The notes under the pieces: model-generated
Databases searched by the model: none
What the model was told of the DNA's origin: nothing
What the model saw: only the letters and a program-made list of their open reading frames with translations
Translations under genes and position numbers: made by a program
Shown: piece after piece, positions 56,553 to 64,000 of the stretch
Layout of the letters: each line of letters begins with the position of its first letter
Numbering within the stretch: position 1 is the first letter of the stretch
From: Rhipicephalus microplus
Taxonomy: Eukaryota > Arthropoda > Arachnida > Ixodida > Ixodidae
Assembly: GCF_043290135.1 (NCBI RefSeq)
Contig: NW_027464589.1
Coordinates: 3,973,001-4,037,000, forward strand
Direction: 5' to 3'
DNA length: 64,000 nucleotides

Positions 56553-56645
56553 CGTTAACAGGCCCACGTTGTCCGTGTCCGCCACTCCATGAATATTCCT
56601 TAATCTGAGCGTCACTTCGAACACGGTGTCATGTGTGACCACCAT
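56553..56645 (-). other. Candidate first coding exon, start codon to splice donor
   Basis: From ATG 56645 on the minus strand: MVVTHDTVFEVTLRLRNI then HGVADTDNVGLLT, ending exactly at ACG|GTGAGTGT (56553/56552). Thirty-one codons, phase 0. It lies just downstream of the CpG-rich patch at 56755-56970, as a first exon would. The next exon at 55224 needs one extra base of phase, so an intervening small exon is implied or the model is wrong. I do not recognise the protein with confidence. Confidence 0.45.
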
Positions 56646-56754
56646 TGAATATGCGCCTGTTCGCTAGAACACACACAGCGACCAAGACCCCAGACCAACG
56701 CAACGCATTTGAAAGACGATGAGACAGAGAGAGCGACGTTGAGAGAGAGAAGGA

Positions 56755-56970
56755 GGAGGCACTGGCGGCGGCTAAAGCGCCGCGGCGGCCGCGGCGGCGC
56801 CGCAGCTGTCGACGCAGGTGTTCGGTGACGCAACTATTCGCTTATCTACGCCGCCGTTGTGGGAGCAACGCTGGCCGGGGTGAGCGGGGGGGGGGAGGAG
56901 CGGGAAACCCGCCAGGACGGCGCTGAAGAGCAAACGCTATGGCGCATACGGCGGACGGCCGTTCCTCGCG
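56755..56970 (-). promoter_or_regulatory. GC-rich, CpG-dense patch upstream of candidate first exon
   Basis: A sharp composition change in otherwise AT-rich DNA: repeated GCGGCG, CCGCGG and CGACGC words, with CpG abundant. It lies directly upstream, on the minus strand, of the ATG at 56645. A promoter role is inference; no TATA box is evident. Confidence 0.4.
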
Positions 56971-57289
56971 GAATGACTCCTTGTAAATGGCAACTCTCCT
57001 TCCAGCCAGTCGCACAGCGACGCAGGTTATTTACCAGCCTCGGGTTCTTGGAGTATTTTGACGGAATGCGATTGCAGTGGGCGAAAAATAGTGAAGCAAA
57101 ACTTGCGGAAAACAAAGTGCACCATGGAATGGCCAGAAACAATAATTATTTCGTCCTCGGTGGCATTAGCGGGAGAGCATCGCTACACCTTTTTCCAGAG
57201 GAATTTCTCTTTGCATTGTCTGTGTCTGGCACTTCCGCGTATGGTGCCGCTAACACTGAATGCGTAGTCGAAGCTGGAACAAATTAATC

Positions 57290-57736
57290 CACAGTCGCGG
57301 ATGTTTAGAAGGCTTGTCACGCACCACGAAACGTGCCGAGGTTGTTATAACAAACTTTTTGCTGACCACATGATCAGCACATAATTCCATATGGTTACCC
57401 AATGACCTAGCTAAGCACCTGTAGCAAAGGCAAGGCACGTTCTTGGTAAACGTTGTTAATATAAACGATGGTTGTGCATAAGTGCAGTGACAGCTTTCCG
57501 TGGGAATTGGTCATAACCCACGTTTTCGAGCGTAGAAGCACCTCAGCGGACCTAATCAGCTATCACAGCAAGTTCGTAAGCAACGATCAGGTACGAAAAT
57601 GTGCAGCTGTTTTCCATGTACTGAATAGTCCATGTACAGTGCGTTGACAACCGTCAATCCTTAAGCCACCTCCCATATAGACTCCTAGTCTGAAGAGGTG
57701 TGGGACCTTAAACAATAAGAAGCAGTGCCTCCCCCC
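57290..57736. other. Unassigned stretch inside TIR element
   Basis: About 450 bp with no open frame above 65 codons and no recognised repeat. Confidence 0.45.
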
Positions 57737-58005
57737 CCCGCACACACACACACGAAATTCGAGGGCGCACGGGCTGATACACACGCATACTTATTCACAG
57801 GCGCACACACATACACGTATACACACATACGGTCACACACACGCGCGACCGTAAACGCACGCATGCATGGGCGTAAACATGTGCACAGGCACGCTTAACA
57901 CAAGCACGGACTCGCACATACACGCGCACGCACACATGCACGGGTGTACACACAATCGCGCTTACACGCACACACACCCATACTCGGGCGAACATTATTT
58001 GTGTG
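57737..58005. repeat. CA/CACG-rich simple repeat
   Basis: ACACACACACACACG and variants with GCGCACACACATACACG over about 270 bp. Open frames here are artefacts of the repeat. Confidence 0.85.
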
Positions 58006-58194
58006 TATATAATCCATAGCAAACATGCAGCTTATAACCAACGCTAAGGAAAGCTTTCGTAACATGGATTGCGGTTAATTGCCATTATAGATGAAACGCG
58101 ATTTGCTTCTGCTGACATTCTGCTGTATTCGGAGAGCACCTTCACACATTCCAAGTCAATTAGGCCGTCATTTAACGCAAGGTCCACATATTCG

Positions 58195-58421
58195 TGCAGC
58201 AGCTGCGCTGCTCGGCCGCCAATCCGAAGGTCGCGGGTTCGATGCTGGCCGTGGCAGTCGAATTAAGGCGGAGGCGAAAAGGTAGAAGCCTTTGCACTGT
58301 GCGATATGAGCGCTCATTAAAGAACACCAAATGGTGAAAATCTCTGCAGCTTTCCACTACGACGACCCTCATAATCATATCGAGGTTTTTGAGACGTAAA
58401 ATCCCAAATATTATAATTATG
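58195..58421 (+). mobile_element. Ruka-like SINE (variant family)
   Basis: The plus strand has a tRNA-like head ending CGCGGGTTCGATGCTGGCC (B-box-like GGTTCGA), a body with CATTAAAGAACACCAAATGG and CCCTCATAATCATATCGAGG, and an ATTATAATTA end. It is more diverged than the copy at 19831-20069 and belongs to a variant with a TTAT-type end. A-box sequence is poor. Confidence 0.75.
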
Positions 58422-58469
58422 TGTTCTTCTTATGCTGCATATTCCATCTGATGAATCGGCACCTACACC

Positions 58470-58649
58470 CTTCTCAGGCACAAAAGCACACTTAGAGCCT
58501 ATTTTAGGGTGCTATTGAGGCAAGCACCCAAACAAAGGGGTGCTTTTTTTTCAATCGACCATTTATGGGTGTTAAAGGGTGTTGCAAAGGGTGCTTTCTC
58601 GTAAAAGCACCCTTTTTACACTCTTTTGGGTGCAAAAATTTTTACTGTG
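58470..58649. repeat. Right TIR and GGGTG-motif subterminal region
   Basis: Ends TGCAAAAATTTTTACTGTG at 58649 followed by TA. It is rich in GGGTGC/GGGTGT and GCACCC words (AAAGGGGTGC, AAAGGGTGTT, AAGGGTGCTT). Confidence 0.65.
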
Positions 58650-58651
58650 TA

Positions 58652-58690
58652 CATACCTATCTGTCTATCTATCTACCTATCTATCTATCC
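58652..58690. repeat. TATC/TACC microsatellite, right flank of TIR element
   Basis: CTATCTGTCTATCTATCTAC-type tetranucleotide repeat immediately right of the TA duplication. Confidence 0.9.
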
Positions 58691-58699
58691 AGCCGCCAT

Positions 58700-60130
58700 G
58701 ACTTTTAGCTCTCCTGACCGTTCGGATAACGGTATCGATACCAAACTTGGTATGGCATAACATGACTGTATTACGAGCATATATTTGACTAGTCATAACA
58801 TGAAAATAATGACATGTATGTTATGAATGTCGTGATTTACATTTTATGGTCTTCTGCTCTTGCGGTGGTCTCGTTCACATTACATGTTGCAAAACTTGTA
58901 TGATATCACATGATTAAATGGCGAACACAAACGCCGGACCCTAACATTAAATGTATGACATGCGTGTCATGTAACAACATGACTACATGCCACGCTCATG
59001 ATGCACTCACGGTCATTTCGCTAAGGTCACATATACAAAATTTGGTATGACGGTACGTGAATGGATGACAAAGGTATGCGACTGGTGTAAACATGATAAC
59101 AATGAGATGCGTGTCATGTAACAACATGACTACATACCACGCTCATGATGCGCTGGCGGCCGTGTCGCTAGCTTCACTTATACCAAATTTGGTATTACAG
59201 GACTTGAATGAATGACGAAGGTGCGAGATTGGTGCAAACATGATAAAAATGAGATGCGTGTCATGTAACGACATGACTACATGCTACGCTCATCATGCGC
59301 TCGCGGCCGTTTTGCTATAGCTTCACATGTACCGAATTCGGTGTTGTGTGACACAAACGGATTACGTAGGTCAATGACACATCCAAACATGATAATCTCG
59401 ACATGCGCGTCATATAACAACATCACTACATGCCGCACTTATGATCCGCTCGCGGCCGTTTCGCTAGCTTCACATATGCCAAATTTGGTATTACGTGACG
59501 TCAATGGATGACGAAGGTATGTGACTGGTGCAAACATCATAATCATGAGATCAGTGTCATGACTACATGCCACAGTCAAGGCGCCAACACATCTCGAGGT
59601 GACACGGTGCGCGTGCTCAACGGCGTTCATTTCATCGTGTCACACCGGCGTTGCCACGCCAGGCGCCAGTCTCGCTGTATACTCGCCGGCGCGCGCCACA
59701 CTATGTTATTTTCACGCATGCACGTTTCAGCGCGTTTGGCGTCTCTCCGTCACGAAAAGAGGCAGACGCAGTGCTGCCCGGGTAACTCATCGGCGCGAAA
59801 TGAAGCATTTCACATTTCCCGCCGGTTGCCATCGGGCCGCGCCGATGGACGTTGGTCGCGTCAGTCGCGCCTGGCGTGAGACTATAGAGTTATCGCGTTT
59901 TGCTAACGTTTCGCGTCGCTATGCCCAGCGTGCGCGCACGTCAACGTCACGTTGGAGTATATTGGAGTATGATGCACTCGCGGCTGCTCACCAGCTTCAC
60001 ATATACCAAATTTTGTAGCACGTGACTTCAATGGATGACGAAGGTATATCACTGGTGCAAACATAACAATCATGACACGCGTGTCATGCAAGAACATGAC
60101 AACATACCACGTTCATAGCGTACTCGCGGC
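58700..60130 (+). repeat. Satellite-like tandem repeat, ~147-bp period
   Basis: Successive units begin CGTGTCATGTAACAACATGA near 58964, 59109, 59256 and 59403, with later degenerate units near 59552 and 60080, and partial ones to the left (about 58720 and 58880). Within each unit recur GACTACATGCCACGCTCATG, CTCGCGGCCGTTTCGCTAGC, CACATATACCAAATTTGGTA and GGATGACGAAGG. Spacing is about 145-149 bp. A GC-rich block (59583-59965) interrupts the array. Confidence 0.85.
59583..59965. other. GC-rich block inside the satellite
   Basis: About 380 bp, markedly richer in CG (GGCGCGCGCCACAC, CGCCGGTTGCCATCGGGCCG), between two halves of what looks like one satellite unit (left side GACTACATGCCACAGTCAAG, right side GATGCACTCGCGGC). 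A 123-codon plus-strand open frame crosses it but shows no motif. Either an insertion or part of a longer higher-order unit. Confidence 0.5.
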
Positions 60131-60174
60131 TGTTTGTAGTGTGGAACCTTGTGGCGTGCCTTCAGTTAATAAGA

Positions 60175-60350
60175 ATTACAGACAGTGAGCATCGGAGTGT
60201 TTTCTGCCGGACTTCTAAACCACGGTAATATCGGAATCTCGAAGTCTCAGGCTCCATCGCGCAAAGCGACCTGAAAGGTACTTCAAGTTAGCTAGCCAAA
60301 ACAAGGCGTGACGACTGCTCACAACTTTGAAGGGCATGCCACAGAGGTAA
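60175..60350 (-). pseudogene. Ty3 RNase H/connection fragment
   Basis: The minus strand reads [35 protein letters not shown] and KSGRKHSDAHC, matching the RNase H end of Ty3 elements 1 and 4 (WLANLKDPSRRLARWSLRLQ). About 175 bp only; ends abruptly on both sides. Confidence 0.8.
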
Positions 60351-60446
60351 GGTTAGGTTAGTTTGGTTTTTATGGCGCAAAAGCAGCTAAGGCTATGCTG
60401 CGCCAGGCACAAGACTTTCAGGAATGGACGCTAAAAAGATGAGATT

Positions 60447-62768
60447 TTAAAGCTTATTTAACAGGTTACATTCTTTCAGAAAGTTTAGCAAGTCAGGCAG
60501 AGGTACTAGAGGGTCATCTCCTCGGAACAAAGCAAGGTGTAAACGTACGTGTTGTTTGTATAGCTTGCTGAAATGTTTTTGTCTCTGTGTTTCAATGGTA
60601 GGACATGTGATTAGGATGTGCATAAGTGTTAACGCTTCTTGGCATTTTTCACACGTTGGTTGTTCTTCCTTTGCGAGTAAGAAGTTGTGTGTCAAGTGTG
60701 TGTGTCCAATGCGAAGTCGGCATAATACAACTTCAATAAACCGTTGCTGGTGACGGCAGGTCTTCCATTCCCCGAGTGTGGGTTTAGCCCTGTTGGTATA
60801 GCCCTGTTGATGGAGTTCATTTTCACTATAAACAGGGTGGTGCTCAAAACGCAGCCCTAAGGTACACCATTTTCTTGGACAAATATTCGTGGTAGTACCG
60901 TACCCAAACGTACTTGAAAAGTTCTATTCGATAAAAAACCGTGTAAGCAGTTCAGCATTCTTCCGCGAATCCCTAAGTTAGTTAGATCTCTGAGAATTCC
61001 GTATCTCCAAGTTGTGTCGTATGCTTTCTCCAAGTCAAAGAAGACCGAGAGACAGAACTGTTTGTGTAGAAATGCTTGTCGTATTTCTTGTTCCAGCCAA
61101 ACAATGTGATCAGTGGTGGAACAGCCCTTTTTGTATCCGCACTGGTGTGCGTCTATTAGGTGCTCCGATTCCAGAGTGAAGGTAAGTCCAATATTTATGA
61201 TGCTTTCGTAAGTTTTTGCAAGACAACTTGTTAATGCAATGGGTCTATAACTACTTGGGGTTGTTGGGGGTTTACCAGGTTTTTAGGAATGGTATCACTA
61301 TGGTTTTTTTCCAATCTTCAGGCATTATGCCAGAGTCCCATATTTTGTTGAAGAATTGGAGAAGTGCCTTCACGGATGCTTGGGATAGGTGCGCCAACAT
61401 TGCGTAGTGTATCTGGTCAGACCCTGTTGCCGTTTTTTACCGGCAGAAAGTACCCTGTTTAATTCGTGCAGCGTAAGCGGAAGGTTATAACTTTCATTTT
61501 AGGTACTGATAGTAGGCAATCTTTGTCATTCTGCATTTTCTTTATATTTCAGGAATGTATTGGTGTAATTTCTGAGAATGATACCTTATAAAAGTGTTCT
61601 CCTAATAAGTTGGCCTGGTCTTCTAGTGTTGATTGTGTGTCTGGACTTGTAAGCAGTGGTACTGTGTAGGAGGTGTACTCTCCCTTGAACTTCCTCCCCT
61701 GGTCCCAGATGAGTTTAGATGTGACTGAACTGTTAATTGATGATATGTATTTTTGCCATGAATTCTTTTCTGCCTGTCTTCGAATAAATCGGGCTCTGGC
61801 TTTTGCCTGTTTGAAGTTGATGAGGTTGGTGTAGGTGGAGTATCTTCGTAGAATTCCCCAGGCCTTATTTTGTTGTTTTTTGGCATCAGTACACTCGTTT
61901 GACCACCAAGGGTTGAATTTCTTGCGTACGATGCCGGATGATTGCGGTATTGCTTTTTCTGCTGCTAAGATTAAAACTTTGACGAACTCTTCGTTTAGTT
62001 CATCAACAGAAAGCTCCTATGAGAAAACTTCATCGAGCTTAGCGTTTTCTGTAAAAACTGGCCAGTTCGCGAGCTGTAGTTTCCACCGACGTGGCCTGCT
62101 TGTTAAAGTTGGGTAAGATGATATGAGTTTTATGATGCCGGGTTGATGATCACTACCATAAGACGTGTTGACGACGTCCCATTTAAAATCATTAAAAATA
62201 CACGATGAGCACATGGCGAGATCTAAGCAACTAAAAGTGCGCGAGGTTGGTGAAAAGTAGGTAAAAGCACCGGAATTAAGAAGGCAGATGTCATTTGATA
62301 AAATGAAATCTTCCACGGCTTGCCCTCTTGCGTCAGTTTTGTCGCTACCCCAAAGGGTTGAATGAGCATTGAAATCCCCAACTAAGATAAATGGTTTTGG
62401 CAACTGTTCCACTAGATTTTCTAGGTTTTTGGTGGTGAAAAGGGTGTGAGGTGGGATATACAGTGAGCAGATGGTGATGGTTTTGTATGATAGGATGGTG
62501 ACGGCTACGGCCTCGAAAGATGTGTTTATTTGGACATCTCGCGTAGGAGTGCTGCCCTGCACCACTATGGCTACTCCTCCTGAAAGACGGTTGCAATGTT
62601 TGCGGTCCTTTCGGGCAACTTTGAAGCCTTTTAGGAAATGGCTATGTTTTGCACCAATATTTGTCTCTTGGAGGCAAAAGGCTACTGGTAAGAATTTGTT
62701 AATGATGTCCTTTATGTTATTAAGTTATGAATTAAGCCTCTACAGTTCCAATGTACGATAAAAGCCAT
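60447..62768 (-). pseudogene. LINE G ORF2: endonuclease, partial RT, C-terminal domain
   Basis: ATG at 62768: MAFIVHWNCRGLIHNL, a frameshift near 62725, FCLQETNIGAKHSHFLKGF, then 62565-62017 with AVAVTILSYKTITICSLYI, LVGDFNAHSTLWG and TSYGSDHQPGI: all endonuclease catalytic groups are present. RT: SSYRPIALTSCLAKTYES and FFDLEKAYDTTWRYGILRDL (61250-60990), up to FIVKMNSINRAIP near 60815. It then joins directly to KPTLGEWKTCRHQQRF and RIGHTHLTHNFLLAKEE with CEKCQEALTLMHILITC, ending at a stop at 60447. The catalytic YVDD and RNase H core are deleted. Confidence 0.87.
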
Positions 62769-62876
62769 GGCGGAATAAAGTTAAGTAAATATACTTCTGG
62801 GGATTGATCGGTATAAAAGATGATAGGTGACAATATTAAGAAATAGAAATAGAGAGAAATACGATAACCATTACGG

Positions 62877-64000
62877 TTATCGCTTACTTATTATGGTTAC
62901 TGGGACTTTGTCCTTGTCCTGTTTGGTACGCTCGAGAGAGCTCTTGTCCTTCGGTGTCGATGACACCGGAGTTGTGTGGTCGATCTCCATTGCCTTGTCT
63001 GAGGCGCTGGAAGATCGAGAGTGAGGCGCTGAGAAACGGATCTCAGGCCTTGGCACTCTATTGAGTTTAGGGCCCAGGGAGACCGGAGTCTGCGGGCCCT
63101 TTGATGTGCATGGAGCAGCTGGCGCTGCTCCTTTTATGGGGGAGGTTTGAGTCACCACAGGACCACTGGGTGTGGTAGCGGTCGACTCCTGAGGCCTTTG
63201 TGACGCTGCCCCCGACTGCGTCACATCGGCGTAACTTCTGTGGAAAAGGTATGATAGCCGTGTTCGCGCTTCGCTGAATGATATTTTTTCTTTGACGGTC
63301 AGAGCGATCACTTCTTTTTCTTTTTTCCAACGTGGGCATGACCGGGAATACGCTGGGTGTTCCCCGTCACAGTTAACATAGTGGGGTGAGGATGAGCAGT
63401 TTTCTGATTTGTGGTCGTTTGCGCTCCATTTTGCGCATGTTTCTTTGCTTCTGCAAGAGTGCGAGGCGTGTCCGAATCTTTGACATTTGAAACAGCGTCT
63501 GGGGTTGGGAATGTAGGGTCTGACATTTATTTTTAAGTACCCAGCCTTAAGAGAGGTGGGCATTTCACATGTTCCAAAGGTTAGTATTACGTGTTTGGTG
63601 GGCACTTCCTGATTATTGCAACGAATTACAATTCTTTGGACTTTGATGACGTTTTGGTCTTGGAAACCTTCGAGGAGCTCTTCGCCACTAAGGCCTAAGA
63701 AGTCTTCCTCAGAGATTACTCCCCTGCTGGTGTTTAGAGAGCGATGGACCGAAACGGTGACAGCTGTTTCTCCAATGCTGGTTAGTTGGGATAGCTTAGG
63801 CACTTGGTCTTTTTTGGTTAGGTCCAAAAGGAGGTCAGCACTTGACACTTTGGATGCTTTGAATGTGGGTCCTATTTTTTTCTTTTAGGCCCTTGGCCAC
63901 CAAAAATGGGGATAATTTTCTTAGAGGTGTGCTGTCACTGTAGATAATGAGGTACTTCGCGAAAGGAACTTTAGTTTCTGTCGAGACATGATAACTTGCT
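62877..64000 (-). pseudogene. LINE G ORF1 (zinc-knuckle protein), partial
   Basis: Open from 63848 down to 62877 (323 codons): RSLNTSRGVISEEDFLGL, LLEGFQDQNVIKVQRI, YLKINVRPYIPNPRR, knuckles CFKCQRFGHASHSC (complete), CAKWSANDHKSENC (second Cys is Trp) and YVNCDGEHPAYSRSC (first Cys is Tyr), then a long Ser/Pro/Thr-rich tail ending TIISKR. Upstream, a run of seven T on the plus strand (63875-63881) shifts the frame; text such as LRKLSPFLVAKGLK continues it towards 63990 and off the window. Loss of ligands in two of three fingers suggests a dead copy. Confidence 0.85.

Larger units (their letters stand above)
50946..58649. mobile_element. 7.7-kb TIR element in a microsatellite with TA duplication
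   Basis: The left end reads CACAGTAAAAATTTTTACAC and the right end, reverse-complemented, CACAGTAAAAATTTTTGCAC; the similarity extends about 40 bp (CCCA.AAG.GTGTAAA) into regions packed with GGGTG(C/T) motifs. TA flanks both ends (50944-50945, 58650-58651), and the outer flanks are ACAT and TATC microsatellite, as if one microsatellite was split. The inside holds a PLE palindrome, a degenerate ~100-bp tandem repeat, candidate exons on the minus strand, a GC-rich CpG-dense patch, a CA-rich repeat and a SINE. No transposase is recognised, so the superfamily is unknown and it may be non-autonomous. Confidence 0.7.
60352..64000 (-). mobile_element. LINE G: same family as LINE A, internally deleted, 5' end outside window
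   Basis: The minus strand reads ORF1 from the window edge, ORF2 endonuclease and RT, then jumps to the RNase H/C-terminal part and a 3' end GCGCCATAAAAACCAAACTA followed by ACCTAACC. The jump near 60800 removes the RT catalytic box and most of RNase H. ORF1 and RT are clearly homologous to LINE A at the protein level but well diverged, so these are different subfamilies rather than a recent duplication. Confidence 0.9.

Noticed and set aside
56859..57287. 142-codon plus-strand open frame through the CpG-dense patch
   Set aside because: No recognisable motif, overlaps an equally open minus frame, and the GC-rich composition alone explains the lack of stops.
57795..58022. 75-codon Val/Cys/Arg-rich open frame
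   Set aside because: Produced by the CA/CACG simple repeat.
60135..60165. Minus-strand GTPQGSTL as a LINE RT fragment
   Set aside because: Only eight residues fit an RT motif; too short to distinguish from chance between a satellite and a Ty3 fragment.

Overview
This window looks like repeat-dominated nuclear DNA from a hard (ixodid) tick. The evidence is a tRNA-derived SINE of the tick Ruka type (twice, plus a fragment), several LINE families, Ty3-type LTR retrotransposons and Penelope-like elements of the kinds I associate with metastriate ticks, and introns with GTRAGT/AG borders. I see no intact host gene, no rRNA or free-standing tRNA gene, and nothing bacterial. Species-level placement is inference.

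Layout. 1-4430: minus-strand LINE A (RNase H group) running off the left edge. 4431-9610: minus-strand Ty3 element 1. 9672-12345: minus-strand LINE B, cut short at the Ty3 LTR and interrupted by a Penelope-like (PLE) 3' end. 12350-15335: minus-strand Ty3 element 2, carrying a 266-bp TA-flanked MITE. 15345-20730: plus-strand Ty3 element 3 with both LTRs and a SINE in its integrase. 20735-21085: AT-rich self-complementary repeat. 22082-24056: minus-strand CR1/L2-like LINE C. 24066-25347: a small repeat-bounded block holding the first exon of a THAP-domain gene with an in-frame stop. 25348-36103: plus-strand Ty3 element 4, into whose gag a near-complete 5.7-kb LINE D (25834-31518, minus) has inserted with a 10-bp target duplication, and whose 3' end is cut by RTE-type LINE E (36104-38892, minus). 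38936-39985: CR1/L2-like LINE F (plus). 39985-47345: mostly anonymous AT-rich DNA with PLE ends, AT-rich repeat clusters and a LINE 3' fragment. 47346-50365: two PLE copies joined head to head. 50946-58649: a 7.7-kb element with terminal inverted repeats, inserted into a microsatellite with a TA duplication, carrying a second PLE palindrome and exons of a possible spliced gene. 58700-60130: ~147-bp-period satellite. 60175-60350: Ty3 RNase H scrap. 60352-64000: LINE G, same family as LINE A, leaving the window on the right.

How the parts relate. The sequence records successive layers of insertion. Ty3 element 4 was hit by LINE D and LINE E, Ty3 element 3 by a SINE, Ty3 element 2 by a MITE, LINE B by a PLE end and by Ty3 element 1, and the 7.7-kb TIR element by PLE and SINE copies. 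Almost every coding unit is broken by stops, frameshifts or loss of catalytic residues, so none looks able to move by itself. LINE E and LINE D are the least damaged.

Most interesting are the 7.7-kb TIR element with its candidate spliced gene, the recurrence of PLEs as outward-facing palindromes (three within 9 kb), the dispersed CCATATATGG repeat with a shared end, and the THAP exon remnant.
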